Positions 1-11,819 of a DNA stretch of 64,000 nucleotides are shown in pieces. The position numbers and the translations under genes are program-made. Position 1 is the stretch's first letter, and each line of letters opens with the position of its first letter. The notes under the pieces are model-generated. The model had not been told where the DNA came from. It worked only from the letters and a program-made list of their open reading frames with translations, and searched no databases. Source of the DNA: Schizochytrium sp. TIO01 (lineage: Eukaryota; Sar; Bigyra; Thraustochytrida; Thraustochytriidae); the NCBI GenBank assembly GCA_004764695.1, contig SMSO01000034.1, positions 3,480,501 through 3,544,500 of the forward strand, given 5' to 3'.

Positions 1-1127
1 TTTAATATCAGGGCTCTTCGATTAATTTGAGACTACCCTTGGTATATTAAGTGTATACCTGAACAAATATGTTCCGTAGCTCTATTGAATATCGGAAATT
101 TACCTGTGCTTCTAAATATTCTTGCAAAGCCTTGTATCACGCCTACTTAAATGATTATTGACAGCTAGGGGGTGAGTACGGACTAATCCGAGAAACGAAA
201 GAAAGCAAGTTAGATAAGGCTTGAAGAGGGTTCCTTAAATTTTGGCTTCCAAATTTAGCGATCTGTTTTCTTTTAAAGTGAGTTCGGAGGTAATCTAATT
301 GATGCTATGTTCAAAAGAATTAGATCGACTCAATATAGATATAAGATCATTGAAGATATTTGATTAGCTCACTTAATCATTCATGAATTTAGATTGCATT
401 GTAAAATTCTATTGAGCGTGTATGTGCACTATAGTTATTGATGTCCTTTGTTTCACAACTACGGATCTGGTTGTCTAAACCTAATCCTATTCAGAAATTA
501 ATTCTTTGAGAACTTCTAATCGCACGATAACAACTCTAGTAATCTCTTTTTCATATGTCTCAGCGATGGGTGGCTGCGTTGATTATTTTTCAAATTAGTT
601 TTGAGCTCTCAATCATATTGAATATGCAACTCCTCTTGCTAAATTTATCAGAAAACCCAATAGTTTGAATAGCAGTTTTCTTTGCCGCATTTAAGAGATT
701 TGAGCACTGCAACGATTGACAATCAAGTCTACCACTGATAGAGTTCTAACAAGTCAATTGTGCGAGTCTTGGCCTATGTGAAGCTTCTGGAGAAGCATAG
801 TAATGCACATAATGGCTCCCAAACCCCCAAGTTATTGGCGTGAGTAAATCCTAAGCACTCTTTAGATTACACCTAAGCTAACCTAAACCAAAACAACGGA
901 TGAAATCTGTCAAATACCTAGCCTTGACTAACGTCTGAGAGCCACAAGTGTATTCCCGATGCTTCGTATATAATAGGTATGGAGCTGAGATAATCAGAGG
1001 ACCTGGTAAACTTTACCAATACCAGAAGATTACTAAGTAATAAGTCGAGACTACTCAGCTTTCATTCGTCACTGCACTCAACGTCTATCAATTAACTACA
1101 TCTTCATGAAATCTCAAAGTTCATAAG

Positions 1128-1541
1128 TGCTGAGATCTCCAATCGAAGGAACTGGTGGGCAAGACACTGCTATAGTTCTTGGCGTCCCTTTGTGAAACCC
1201 TCACTGACATAAGGATTAAAATAGAGCAAGAGTAGGCAGCCAGATTCATGCGTCTGCCATAGTTAAGAATTTAAAGTGTGATTACACAGTACTTACATCC
1301 AAGTATGGTGTAGCTTGGATCGATAGTTGAAGAGGTTGAATTAACCTAGCCCCATCGACTATCTCTATCACCTTAAAGATTGCTTTAACCTCCTTAATTA
1401 CTACATGATTCCATCTTCCTGGAATTCATTCTCCAGGACAGCAGTTCGCTAACTCTTAAATCAAGCTTCTTAAAGCCTTCATCAAGATCTTGCCTTCATA
1501 TTTATAGTCAACCTCAAGCTGACCAGAGTCATTTTTTAGCA
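1128..1541 (+). mobile_element. Solo-LTR-like element, copy 1
   Basis: This 414-bp unit is homologous along its length (roughly 80% by eye) to the unit at 2800-3214 and, inverted, to 19402-19819. It begins TGCTGAGA and ends TTAGCA, so it has the TG...CA ends of a long terminal repeat. The five bases before it (1123-1127, ATAAG) recur exactly after it (1542-1546, ATAAG), as expected for a 5-bp target-site duplication. No internal retrotransposon coding region lies nearby, so a solo LTR left by LTR-LTR recombination fits best. A short non-autonomous DNA transposon is the alternative. Strand is assigned by the TGCTGAG end and is otherwise arbitrary. Confidence 0.7.
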
Positions 1542-2799
1542 ATAAGCATAAACGTTAGGTTAACATTTTGCTGACTCAGTAGTTGCTGTAATTTAAATCC
1601 CAATATAGATCGGTGACGAAAAGGTAAGACTGAATTGCTTAGCCTCTTTTGAATCTTCACCTGGTGACTTGGTGAATCAATCATAGCAATGGATTGGAGA
1701 AAACGACAGTTGTGAAAGGTTTATAGAATTTGCGAATGGAATTTTGTCCTTTGTTTCATTCACGGACTTTGCAATTGTACCATTTGAGACAGCGACTTTT
1801 ATAAACATCATGTGTAACTCGGTGTTTTGCTATTTCGAATGATGTGCAGAATCGTTCGTAGACTGGCTTCCGCTACTAAATCTTGCCTGATTCAAACAAG
1901 ACATGTCCAACTTTGGATTTGTATTTTCTAGAGTCTTTACATCGTTCATTGTACCCATGCAATATCGCAACCACTGCATAATCGAGACTTCTTTGATCAT
2001 GGTTGACTTAAGCTGCTTTCACCTATACTTGTGACTAAAATGTTCTTTTGTATTATCTTCTTGTTTGCTTGGACGCTCAGTTCCTGCGCCCCTGGTAACC
2101 TTGTTTTACAGAAAGTTTTCTTTCAAGTTCATGCTGTAGTACTGTTTTCCTCAAAATTACTTGAAGGACGGATCTACAGTGAGGTCAGACTGATAATGTT
2201 AGAGTGCATTAGCCTTTTTGCTTAATTAACTGCGACGTTATTTTGACAAATAAACAATACATACTGTGTGCCTATTGTAGAGAAGCTGTAATTTATTTTA
2301 ACTGAATCCAAGTCTCTAGCATATCACGTCCTACTAGAAGAATCAACTATTCCGTTCTTCATCAAACAACGAACGATAAGCGAGATACACCAGAAGCACA
2401 TGTAGAAAGTCCGTCAAGGGTCCTAACAACTTGCTGTGATGCTGGTGACACCTTTTTCTCGCACGTTCTTATACATTTAATATACTCACAATCTAGTAAT
2501 TCATCAAAAAGACAAACCTAGAACAGGTAGGAATGTTTTTTACGTGCAACTGTACACTTACTAATTAAGCTGACTATAGTGTGGTTGTTTATATTTTGCT
2601 TTTTCCATGACCTGCCATAAACATGATGGTTAATGTAGTGATCCATAGACTGTCTACATGAATATAAGTCTCGTGACGATCTACAGTTAATACGATTATT
2701 AACGACAAGTGCAGTAGTGTATTGGAGAAAGACATTACCTAAACATGTGCGTCACATTCTCTACACTAAAACTTATTATAGCTTTAAAAATTGATCATT

Positions 2800-3214
2800 T
2801 GCTGAGATCTTCAATCGAAGGAACTAGTTGACAAGACATTGCTAGAGTTCTTGGCATCCCTTTATGAAACCCTAGTAGACATAGGCTTACCATAGAGCAA
2901 GAGCAGGCAGCAAGATCCATGTGGATGCCAGAGCCAAGAACCAAACGTGTGACTACACACTTATCTATATTCAAGTTGGTGTAACTTGAATCAACGGTTG
3001 AAGAGGTTGAATCAACCTAGCCCCGTCGATTATCTCTAACATCATTCAAGAATGTGCTAACCTCTTCCATTACTACATGAATTCATCTGTCCTGGAATTC
3101 ATTCTCCAGGACAGCATATCACTAACTCTTGAATCAAGCTTCTTAAAGCCTTCATTAAGATCTTGCCTTCACCTTTATAGTCAACCTCAAGCTGACCAGA
3201 GTCATCTCTCAGCA
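2800..3214 (+). mobile_element. Solo-LTR-like element, copy 2
   Basis: This is the best-preserved copy of the family, 415 bp, in the same orientation as copy 1. It begins TGCTGAGA and ends TCTCAGCA, a perfect 8-bp terminal inverted repeat with TG...CA ends. It is flanked by TCATT on both sides (2795-2799 and 3215-3219). Because each copy has its own different flanking duplication, copies 1 and 2 are independent insertions rather than the two LTRs of one element, even though only about 1.26 kb separates them. Confidence 0.72.
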
Positions 3215-4072
3215 TCATTCGCATTGGTAATGCTTTGAATCAATTTAATCGTGGTCTTTGATAAAGTGAAATCGTGGGCAGTGAGTAGTTATCTTTTGTA
3301 ATTCTACTGTATGTTGGCACTTATCAAGAGAGAGGTTAAAGAGGGTGGGATTCGAGTGAAATCAGAAGGAAGGGAATATTTATAATCTTGGTTCACGACT
3401 TAGCGATCAGGTGGCCTCGGAAATGAATGCAAAGAATATTACTGTCATTGTACTTAAATATAAATAATCATGGAGTTAGTCATGACTTAAAGATATCTCA
3501 TAAGATTGAAATCTGATCCATATCTTCAGGCATCAGTTCGGGTGTTTGGTTTGTTTTCCCCGGTAGTCTCAGACATAGAAAGGATCTAAGCGATGGGCAT
3601 AGCCACTCAATTAAGGTCCCGAAAGCGATCAATTGCAAATCTTGTTCATAGAATAACCATATCTTGTTGTCCTAGGTCTCGGAAAGGATTTCTAGGGACT
3701 CTTTAACTAGTGTATTTGCTTGCACCTCCGATTGTAACCTCAGCAGGAGAGCAAGCTATCCTAAAACTGGACCAGTGACTTTGAGGTAAAAAGGCCACAA
3801 ATCTCAGAGTTCGACAATGTCTAGTCAACACTTCCAAGCAGTTCACGATTCTATCTCGCATTAGTCATTCCTCTATTCAGAAATAACAGTGGTCTAATTT
3901 TATAAACATTTTCAGTAATTTTAAAGTGCTATAGTTCTACAAAGTCATTTTCCACAGCTACTGAAAGCTTATTCCTGAGCATCCAGATGTTGACTGTGAA
4001 GGTCTAGACATTAAGCCTGGACGGCATAACAAGAATCATGAATGCGTTGTATACTTAGGCTCATAGAGTTAG

Positions 4073-4429
4073 CGATGTGCTAACTTTGGAGATGAACACA
4101 CAGGTGGGAGACATGCTTCATCTGTCATTACGTAGAACTCAAGAGGGTTAGGTTCACTTGTTTCTTTAGCCACTAATTGTGGTTGTCCTTACACATGACT
4201 CCTTGGTTACGTAATACACTTTCACTTTTGAGTTTCCTTAGTCCCACACATACGATGTGCTAACTTTGGAGATGAACACACAGGTGGGAGACATGCTTCA
4301 TCTGTCATTACGTAGAACTCAAGAGGGTTAGGTTCACTTGTTTCTTTAGCCACTAATTGTGGTTGTCCTTACACATGACTCCTTGGTTACGTAATACACT
4401 TTCACTTTTGAGTTTCCTTAGTCCCACAC
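4073..4429. repeat. 180-bp tandem duplication, two identical copies
   Basis: Positions 4073-4249 and 4253-4429 are identical over 177 bases, with a period of exactly 180. The copy junction reads CATACGATG, while the sequence after the second copy reads CATCGTATG, its reverse complement, so a short inversion or palindrome sits at the boundary. Perfect identity in otherwise diverged AT-rich DNA means a very recent duplication or an assembly artefact. No gene is evident in the unit. Confidence 0.9.
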
Positions 4430-7400
4430 CATCGTATGTGATAGTTACATCCTCATCATATACAAGTCCTATGTTTAAGACTTATAATAATGTATCCAAA
4501 ACTCTACTAATCTATGGTCCACATATGCCTTCAATTTTAAGTACTGAGAAGGAAAGCAGACACAATATTACCGCACGAATTTGCAAGACTCAAAGGAACA
4601 CGTTTGTGACACTCTTGAAGCAATATACAGATAAGCGCCCTAATCTCACCTACTTCACCTAACCTAACTGACCAGTCCAAGACTCTACCTGGCTCTCCGG
4701 TCTAAAATGCTACATTCATCCAGATCCTGTATCCAGACCCAAGCACATTCAATAAGACACATATAAATCATAGTCTCAATACTAACTAAGCACAAGAATC
4801 TAAGACATTTCCTCGGTGACCTCTAACCAATCATAACTACATTTCATTATTGAGTACCAGTAGCCCCCTTGGATACTATACCATTCCTGACGCAAGCTCA
4901 TAAAATGATTTTACACTACTGAAAAGTTACATTTGGTGCTGTATCTAACATATATAATTGCTTAAACTTGAATGTTACAATGCTGGGTTTGGCATTTATA
5001 GTGCGTGTTTTTGCAAAACACTAATCGCGGTATTTCACGTTTGACCATCTATACCGAAAACTTATCCTTCAGCATTTCCCTGTATTAAATTACGGATATG
5101 TCCTTAGCTCACACGAGTGCAAAACAGCCCATGCTTGAAACTGGGTTTCGGTTTATTTTCAACGCACAGTGATGTCTCTTCCTAATCTACATCGTATTCT
5201 TCATGAATCTCACATTCCATATCATATTTGATTGATAGGTTCAAGTGAAATTTGTCTTAACGTAGTTATTCTCATTACTTCACATTTGACTTCACAGATC
5301 TTGAACTAGGTTTGAATAGCTTTTTGACAACTTTGGAAGAATGCAGAAACCTATATGTGCATCTGTGCAAGGCCAAAGCTTGGCGAGCTCATAGGTGACT
5401 ATCGTGCTTATAAAACAGAATTCCTGGGACAAGAAGATCACACATTTAGGAAATTACAAGTGTCCTAAACCTCAGATTCTGGTTGCCAGATAGCTTGATA
5501 ACTTATATAACTACTCTTGCCGAAAATTATTTGTCTTGGTTCATGTGTTATAAAGCATTCATTTTTTGTCAACCTGCCTGAATGATGCTTTGAGGCTAGT
5601 CACGTCCCATAAATTTGGAATTCAAAAAGAACAATGTCTAACGCGTTATTTTAGAAGGTTGGAAAATAAAGAAGATGCAGTTTACTTGTGAGCGTAATGC
5701 ATTAAACGAAGAGTAAGAACTCCCTATCTATTAAATTGATAGGGCATTTTAAAATCACCATTGAAATGTCGACCTCCTAGAATAAGAAATTGATTTTTAT
5801 CAATACATCGGTAAGACATAAATCACCCTTTGAAGCATACTCCTAGAGTGTAACATTTGAATCAACAAATAATTTCAAAGAGGTAAATTCTTAAATATTG
5901 ACCTTATTCATTCGTATTGAAGCTCTAGATTTATAAAATACGATTGCTGGAAAGCATCATTCTGCTTTTCAGTCTTACGTTCTATGCAAGAAACCATGTC
6001 TTCTTTTAGCAGATAGTAGCTGTGCGTACAATCCTGTCGTTAAATGCTACTCATTACTTCGTACCTATTACTTGAGGTAAGGCATTAAACTGTTCTGATA
6101 ATACTTTTGGAGGAAAACACATTGTTCACAAGTTTTCTACAGCTAATATAGTAAGATATCCTTGGTCAACTTTAGTAATGGACCAAAAAGGAGCAAAAGC
6201 TTGTCTAACCCATAGGAAACGAGAACAATATGTTCTCCGGTACTCCTCGGAGAACGCGAATTCACATTCTGAGTCAGATTATCTCCTCGTTTCATAAATA
6301 AAAGTATAGATGGGATTTTCTTGCAGCTTGAGCATGAGGATGTTCGTCAGAATCGTGGTGTAGTAGTGCCTACTCGCTTAGTTTCACTTCAAGGTAAGAT
6401 CGGTGACTCTATCTTGTTAATTGATTTCTTCGCGCCAGGAAGCTTTTACTTTGGGGCCCGCAATACATTAATATGGTTTCACAACTTCATTCTCCGCGGA
6501 GCCACACGCATAGAATTACTTGGGCACCGAAATTCTCGCCGAGAACTCGTATTTTGTACGAGACTGCGTCTTATGGTAGCATGATGGTCCCGGGGAGGGT
6601 TTTGTGCGTTGTATTCTTCACCAAAAATGCCGAACTAGTATAGAACGAGTAGAAACAAACATCACTGGACCGAGTACGAAGTCTCGCAACCAGTGTGCTG
6701 GCTGCAGTGAAATGCAGGTCAGGTGCTCCGGCTGTAGGCGTGCTGGCTACAGCAGCATGCCCACGCCCGATCCAAGGCGCTTCGTCCAAAGCCGCCAAAC
6801 GGTCTGCTAGTTAGTTATTGGTATCCTAATGCGCGAGGTAATATTGTGAAGTTTCAAGGACTCCGCTCACTTCTCCCCAATATCAGCTTGCTCGGAAGTT
6901 CAGTCTGCAATGCGATGCCCCAATGAATGCCAATTTTGCAATGCCAGAGCGCTTCGAGAACTCTTCGTTGCAACAGAAGCCAGCATCTTTCTAGGTAGGA
7001 CGCCCCACCCTTTGCTTATCTACAGTAAGCAGCGTAAAGAGAAGTCTCCTGTATGAAGCACCATAGACATCACCTCGCAATCCGGAATTTCGGACGCCCT
7101 TGAGCGACCGCTCTTTTGGTTGGTTCTTGGTTCTTTGTCATCGATGTGCTTAATTAATTAAGCCCCCCCCCGCCCCCAAAGGCACTGGCATCCAGCAATC
7201 TGTACTCTAATAAGGCCTACGCGTGCTGCAAATGCCGCTCCAACGTTGCAACTGCCAGGCGCCGTATACGGACTGCACAGGTGCTAAGATTGCTATGCTC
7301 TGGTCCTCAGCGCACCTTTTAGTTCAAGGTTCTGCGACTTCTGTGCTCTAATTGAACGCCATCAACAACAAATCAAATCAAATCAAATCAGATCATAGGG

Positions 7401-8140
7401 CAGGAACTATGGCTAGTGCTGGCTAGCCAGGTGCTACTGACTGGTGCGTGCTCTGGGGAAGAAGGCCCGTCGCACTTTTCGTTCCGTAGCCATTCCTAGG
7501 CGGTTCTAAGAAGCCCATCTTCTATCTATTGGAATCGAGAATGAGCGAATGAGCGAATGTGCGAAGGATTAGAGTAGAGTACCTCTAGCCACTACTACTA
7601 GAGCTCGTAGCCAGCGGAGAGGTCGAGAAGTCGCACACCTCCAAAATATGCGAGGAGTTATCTACGCGGCGACTGACAGAGCTTCGGTGCACGTGATTGA
7701 GTGGAATGTTCTTCTGCCGCGCTGGACAGTCAGTCCGCGATTTCTTTCATGCACGTACGCTGTTTTACAGCGTTTCCGCAGTGCTTTTCGTCATGAGAGC
7801 AGCGCGGCGAGAAGCGAGCACGCACATTTTAAGCCTCCCTTTTTCTTCCTTTCTTCCTTTCTTCCTTCTCTCTTTTAAGTTTGCACTTCTGCTAAGAACC
7901 CCATAGCAGTGCGTACAAGTCAAACTTGGTAGAGATGAAAGAAAGTCATCACAAAGTCGAACCAGATAGCGCCACACTTATCTGCTTATACGTGTATGTA
8001 TGTATGTATGTTTATATTTATATGGGTTACTGTCATGATTGCCCTCACTCACTCACTTGGTGCTTTGGAGACCTTCCTATTCGAAGGTCCCCCAAGAAGG
8101 CGAAACTCCTTCTGGTCTTCCTCCAGACATGCTTCTGTGA

Positions 8141-8262
8141 ATTGAGTTGTTGAAGATTGAGTTGTTGAAGATTGAGTTGTTGAAGATTGAATTGAAGATT
8201 GAATTGAAGACTGAATTGAAGACTGAATTGAAGACTGAATTAAAGGTTGAGGTGAAGATTGA
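8141..8262. repeat. Minisatellite of GTTGAAGATTGA-like units
   Basis: Related units of 15 bp (three copies, TTGTTGAAGATTGAG type) grade into 10-bp units (TTGAAGATTGAA, then TTGAAGACTGAA type) over about 120 bp. One frame translates as repeated KIEL/KTEL peptides, but there is no gene context on either side. Confidence 0.85.
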
Positions 8263-9052
8263 ATTTAATTCAAACGAAGCCGAGCTCTCGCCTCGTATCC
8301 GCTATCTATCGAACTCACCATCTATCTATCCACTGTCCATCGATCGAGCTATCTATCAGTCAGAACTCCAGAAGCCAGCCAGCCAGCCAGCCACCCACCC
8401 GTCGCTCTTTTTCGTTCTTTCTCTCTTGGTCTCTTTTGGCTTTTATGCGATGTTTTAGAATTCATGTCTTCGTCAAACAACACCAATTAGCTTAAAAGTT
8501 ATTCTATTTTACAAAATCAACAGCACAAAATTAGTTTAAAGAGCGAAGAAGAAGACGAAGAAGGAATCGCAAAACCACGAGCATTAGAGACAAGAAAAGA
8601 TCGCAGAAGCTATCATATTCATCGATAACGCTGACCGCAAATCGGCGTTGGGTCTTACTCTCTGGCTATGAGCGAGTTCGCTTGAACGATAGCCGCACTT
8701 TCGATACGAGGCTAAGTGCGCGGGTCGGTCCCTTTAGTCCACTCGCCAGCTAGCAGAAGGTTTTCTTTAAAAGCTTGGCGGGAACCTGCTCCAGTCTTCA
8801 AGTCCTTCGGGTCTCGAGACTCCCTCCCTCTCTTCAGAGAATTTGATTCGCCTCTCGGGTCTCCCTCCGTCAGCAGGTCTTGCACGTATTCACGATTGAT
8901 AGTCCGGGCGCTGGTTTCGAGCGAAGGCTGCGCTACCGCCCAGAGAGAGCTACAGCTATCGATCATCTCTCACTCAGAGCGATTTGATTGACTATGACCC
9001 GTGGATTCTCCTGTTCCACAAAATCACAGCTGCCTGATCGAAGATTTCATTT

Positions 9053-9144
9053 TAATAAATAAATGAATGAATAAATAAATAGATAAATAAATTTATTTTT
9101 AGGATATGAATGAAAACTTTTATTTATTTATTTATTTATTTTAA
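9053..9144. repeat. Facing (AAAT)n and (TTTA)n arrays
   Basis: An AAAT/GAAT array at 9053-9091 is followed after about 30 bp by a TTTA array at 9118-9143. The two are reverse complements and could pair as a hairpin. It is not coding. Confidence 0.8.
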
Positions 9145-9951
9145 AGTTAGAGATATAGTGATGGATAAGTAAACATTGACGATCAGGGAAAAGAGAGGAG
9201 GGCTAAAAACGAAGCCGTGGGCTCCGAAATAACCTGCTGCTCGCCCGACAAGGACCGCCGACTTCTTGGTCTCTGCGGCGCAGAAGAGAGAAAGACATTA
9301 CGAGAGAAAAGGGAGAAAGCCTCAGTTGAAGCTACCGTGCTACAGCACCTTTGCCAGCCAGCTGACCAGCTCAGTGGGAACCTGCCACGAAGAGAAGCAA
9401 AAGAAGCCGTCCAAGCACGGCATTTCGCATTGTAGTCACGGCTTTGCTCCATACATATATATACACATATCCTTCGAGGTATTTCATTTACATTTACATA
9501 TATATACATATGTATACATTTTCTTCTTCTTCTCAACTTAACTTATTGAAAATTGATTAAAACATAAACATAAATAAACAAATACATGAAGCATTTAGTT
9601 TTTACTTGAAAAAGAAAAAGAAGGCAGGGTAGAAAGAATGATGAGATCCCGACGGTGACCTATAGAAAAAGGGAGAGGAATTACAGACGGAACTTGCTCA
9701 GGAACGGATGGTCGATCGCATGGGCGGTTGGCTGGCGAGTTGAAGTGACGCATCGCGAAAAGTGCATGCGCGCCACATGCCTCTGAGTCCCTCCAAGTCT
9801 CAGACTCAGCCGGACTCGAGGCCGCCACGAGCACCCCTAATCAGAACGGGTACCCACCCCATCCGTCCGTCTGTCTGTCTGTAAACAGGAGGAAGCGCAG
9901 AGCGTTGATGGCTTCAGATTGCGCTGCGTTTTTCGCAAATTCGCCGTCTTT

Positions 9952-9960
9952 TTGACTGAC

Positions 9961-10031
<71 letters not shown>

Positions 10032-10114
10032 CTGATTGATTGAATTATTGATTGAATTATTGATTGAATGATTGAATGAATGATTGAATGAATGATTGAA
10101 TGAATGAATGATTC
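9952..10114. repeat. (TGAT)n grading into (GAAT)n array
   Basis: About 70 bp of TGAT repeats pass through TGAATTAT units into GAATGATT/GAAT units. The right part is the reverse complement of the CATT array that begins 42 bp further on. Confidence 0.9.
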
Positions 10115-10155
10115 ACCGAGTGATTGTCGAGGTCCTAAAAGGCTAAAAGGCCTCT

Positions 10156-10319
10156 CATTCATTCATTCATGCATTCATGCATTCATTCATTCATGCATTC
10201 ATTCATTCATTCATTCATTCATTCATTCATTCATTCATTCATTCATTCATTCATTCATTCATTCATTCATTCATTCATTCATTCATTCATTCATTCATTC
10301 ATTCATTCATGCATTCATT
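10156..10319. repeat. (CATT)n array, about 41 units
   Basis: Nearly pure CATT tetranucleotides with a few CATG variants near each end. Stop-free frames across it produce artificial Ile-His-Ser-Phe peptides. It forms an inverted pair with the GAAT part of the array at 9952-10114. Confidence 0.92.
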
Positions 10320-10996
10320 TGCTACTTAATCAATCCTCATCTGCGAACTCAACTTCAAACAATTTTCTCTTTGGATCATGGTCTTTACATAATTTGTTTT
10401 AAAATAGTTAAAAAAAAAAACCAAAAAAAACCAAAAAGGGCAAAACAAGCAGAGATAGATAACCCGATTAACAGAAGGAGACAGCGGAAGTTCATTCCAA
10501 AAGTGAAGGTCTCGGTCTCTGAGCGACTTTGGAACTTGTCCGCTCCATGGCCTGGCTCCAAGAATCAACAAACAGCTCTTATGAGAGACTCAGAGTGATC
10601 CACGGTTCATGCAAAGCCCATGGCTCTTGTTGATTCGTGCTTCGCCTGCTCCTGCTCAAGCAGACAGACCCTGCTCCGCTGCTACTGTCATGAGGAAGAA
10701 GGCTTCATTGCTAAGCTAGCTATAGCTAAGGTAGGTACGCACTCTTCGCTTCGTGGAATAAATCAATTCAATCTTCGTTCATCCTATACTTCGTCTGTTT
10801 CTCCAAGCAGAGGAAGCTCAGCTCGAGTCGGGCTGGAGAGAGCCAAGCCAAATGCAAGCAAGCGCAAGGGTGAGAAAACGATGCAAACATGCAGTATGCG
10901 TTGGCTACGATGGTGCCGACTCCAAGGTAGTTAATCTAAACCATCTTCGCCAAGATAAGATAGCTCAGCGAAGTAGCAGTTCACGACTCGAGTGCT

Positions 10997-11315
10997 TGTT
11001 TGTTTGTTTATTTGTTTGTTTGTTTGTTTGTTTGTTTGTTTAGTTGTTTATTTGTTTGTTTGTTTGTTTGTTTGTTTGTTTGTTTAGTTGTTTAGTTGTT
11101 TGTTTGTTTGTTTGTTTGTTTGTTTAGTTGTTTGTTTGTTTGTTTGTTTGTTTGTTTAGTTGTTTATTTGTTTGATTGTTTGTTTAGTTGTTTAGTTGTT
11201 TATTTGTTTGATTGTTTGTTTGTTTGTTCGGTTGTTTGATTGTTTGATTGTTTAGTTGTTTAGTTGTTTATTTGTTTGTTCGGTTGTTTGATTGTTTGAT
11301 TGTTTGTTTGTTTGC
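10997..11315. repeat. (TTTG)n mosaic array, ~320 bp
   Basis: TTTG repeats are interrupted regularly by TTTA, TTTAG and TTTGA variants, giving a higher-order mosaic. The longest array of block A. It is noncoding by appearance. Confidence 0.92.
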
Positions 11316-11760
11316 TTTTTTTGGTCTATTCGTCTATTTATTTGTCTATTTGTCTCATTTGCATAAGCGCATAGGTAATCAATTCCGTCCATCCACATAT
11401 CTCGTGAAGCCTCCTAGCGAATAGCTTAGTAGTTTCTAGCTAGGCAGACAGGCACAGAAAAGAGAGACACAGTCAGTCAGTCAGTCAGTCAGTCAGTAGC
11501 CTTCTGCCTTTCTACTAGTAGCTAGCTAGTGCCTGATAGGACCGTTCGCTCTTTCTTTCTGTTATCGAAGTGGGCTCTTCTTCCACTGTTCTTCAAGTTC
11601 TTCTTGGGCGTGCATGAGGTCGCGAGGAGCGTGCCAGAAGACCGCTCTTCACGGCCAGCTAGCCAGCAAGCCAGGTTGCCTCTTCGTCCCTCGCCTCGTG
11701 GCCAGCGCTCTTTCTTGGCCCCTTCGCTGGACTAAACTAACCAGCCCATCCACCAAATGA

Positions 11761-11819
11761 GTCAGTCAGTCAGTCAATCAATCAATCAATCAATCAATCA
11801 ATTAATCAATCAATCAATT
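11761..11819. repeat. (AGTC)n to (AATC)n array
   Basis: AGTCAGTC units pass by one base change into AATC units over about 59 bp. A shorter AGTC array also lies at 11470-11498. Confidence 0.85.

Larger units (their letters stand above)
1..6590. other. AT-rich block without recognisable genes
   Basis: This stretch is AT-rich, mostly unique sequence with stops in all frames. The few open frames (for example 2031-2225, 4357-4662, 6321-6584) are short and resemble no family I know, and the last two begin at TTG rather than ATG. Two LTR-like solo elements and a 180-bp tandem duplication lie inside and are listed separately. Long simple repeats, which dominate the DNA to the right, are almost absent. 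The character changes near 6590, where GC rises abruptly. A gene with many small exons cannot be excluded by eye. Confidence 0.6.

Noticed and set aside
1128-3214. Helix-turn-helix-like peptide EGTS..DIARVLGIPL in the dispersed repeat, suggesting a Tc1/IS630 transposase relic
   Set aside because: Only this short peptide fits, stops follow in all three copies, and the 415-bp size with TG...CA ends and 5-bp duplications is explained better by a solo LTR.
4357-4662. 101-codon frame overlapping the 180-bp duplication
   Set aside because: It starts at TTG and has no recognisable content; chance open frame.
6321-6584. 87-codon frame at the AT/GC border
   Set aside because: It starts at TTG, resembles no known family and contains no domain motif.
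10104-10598. 164-codon frame with repeated His-Ser-Phe-Ile
   Set aside because: It is a translation of the CATT array; the frame is open only because the repeat lacks stops.
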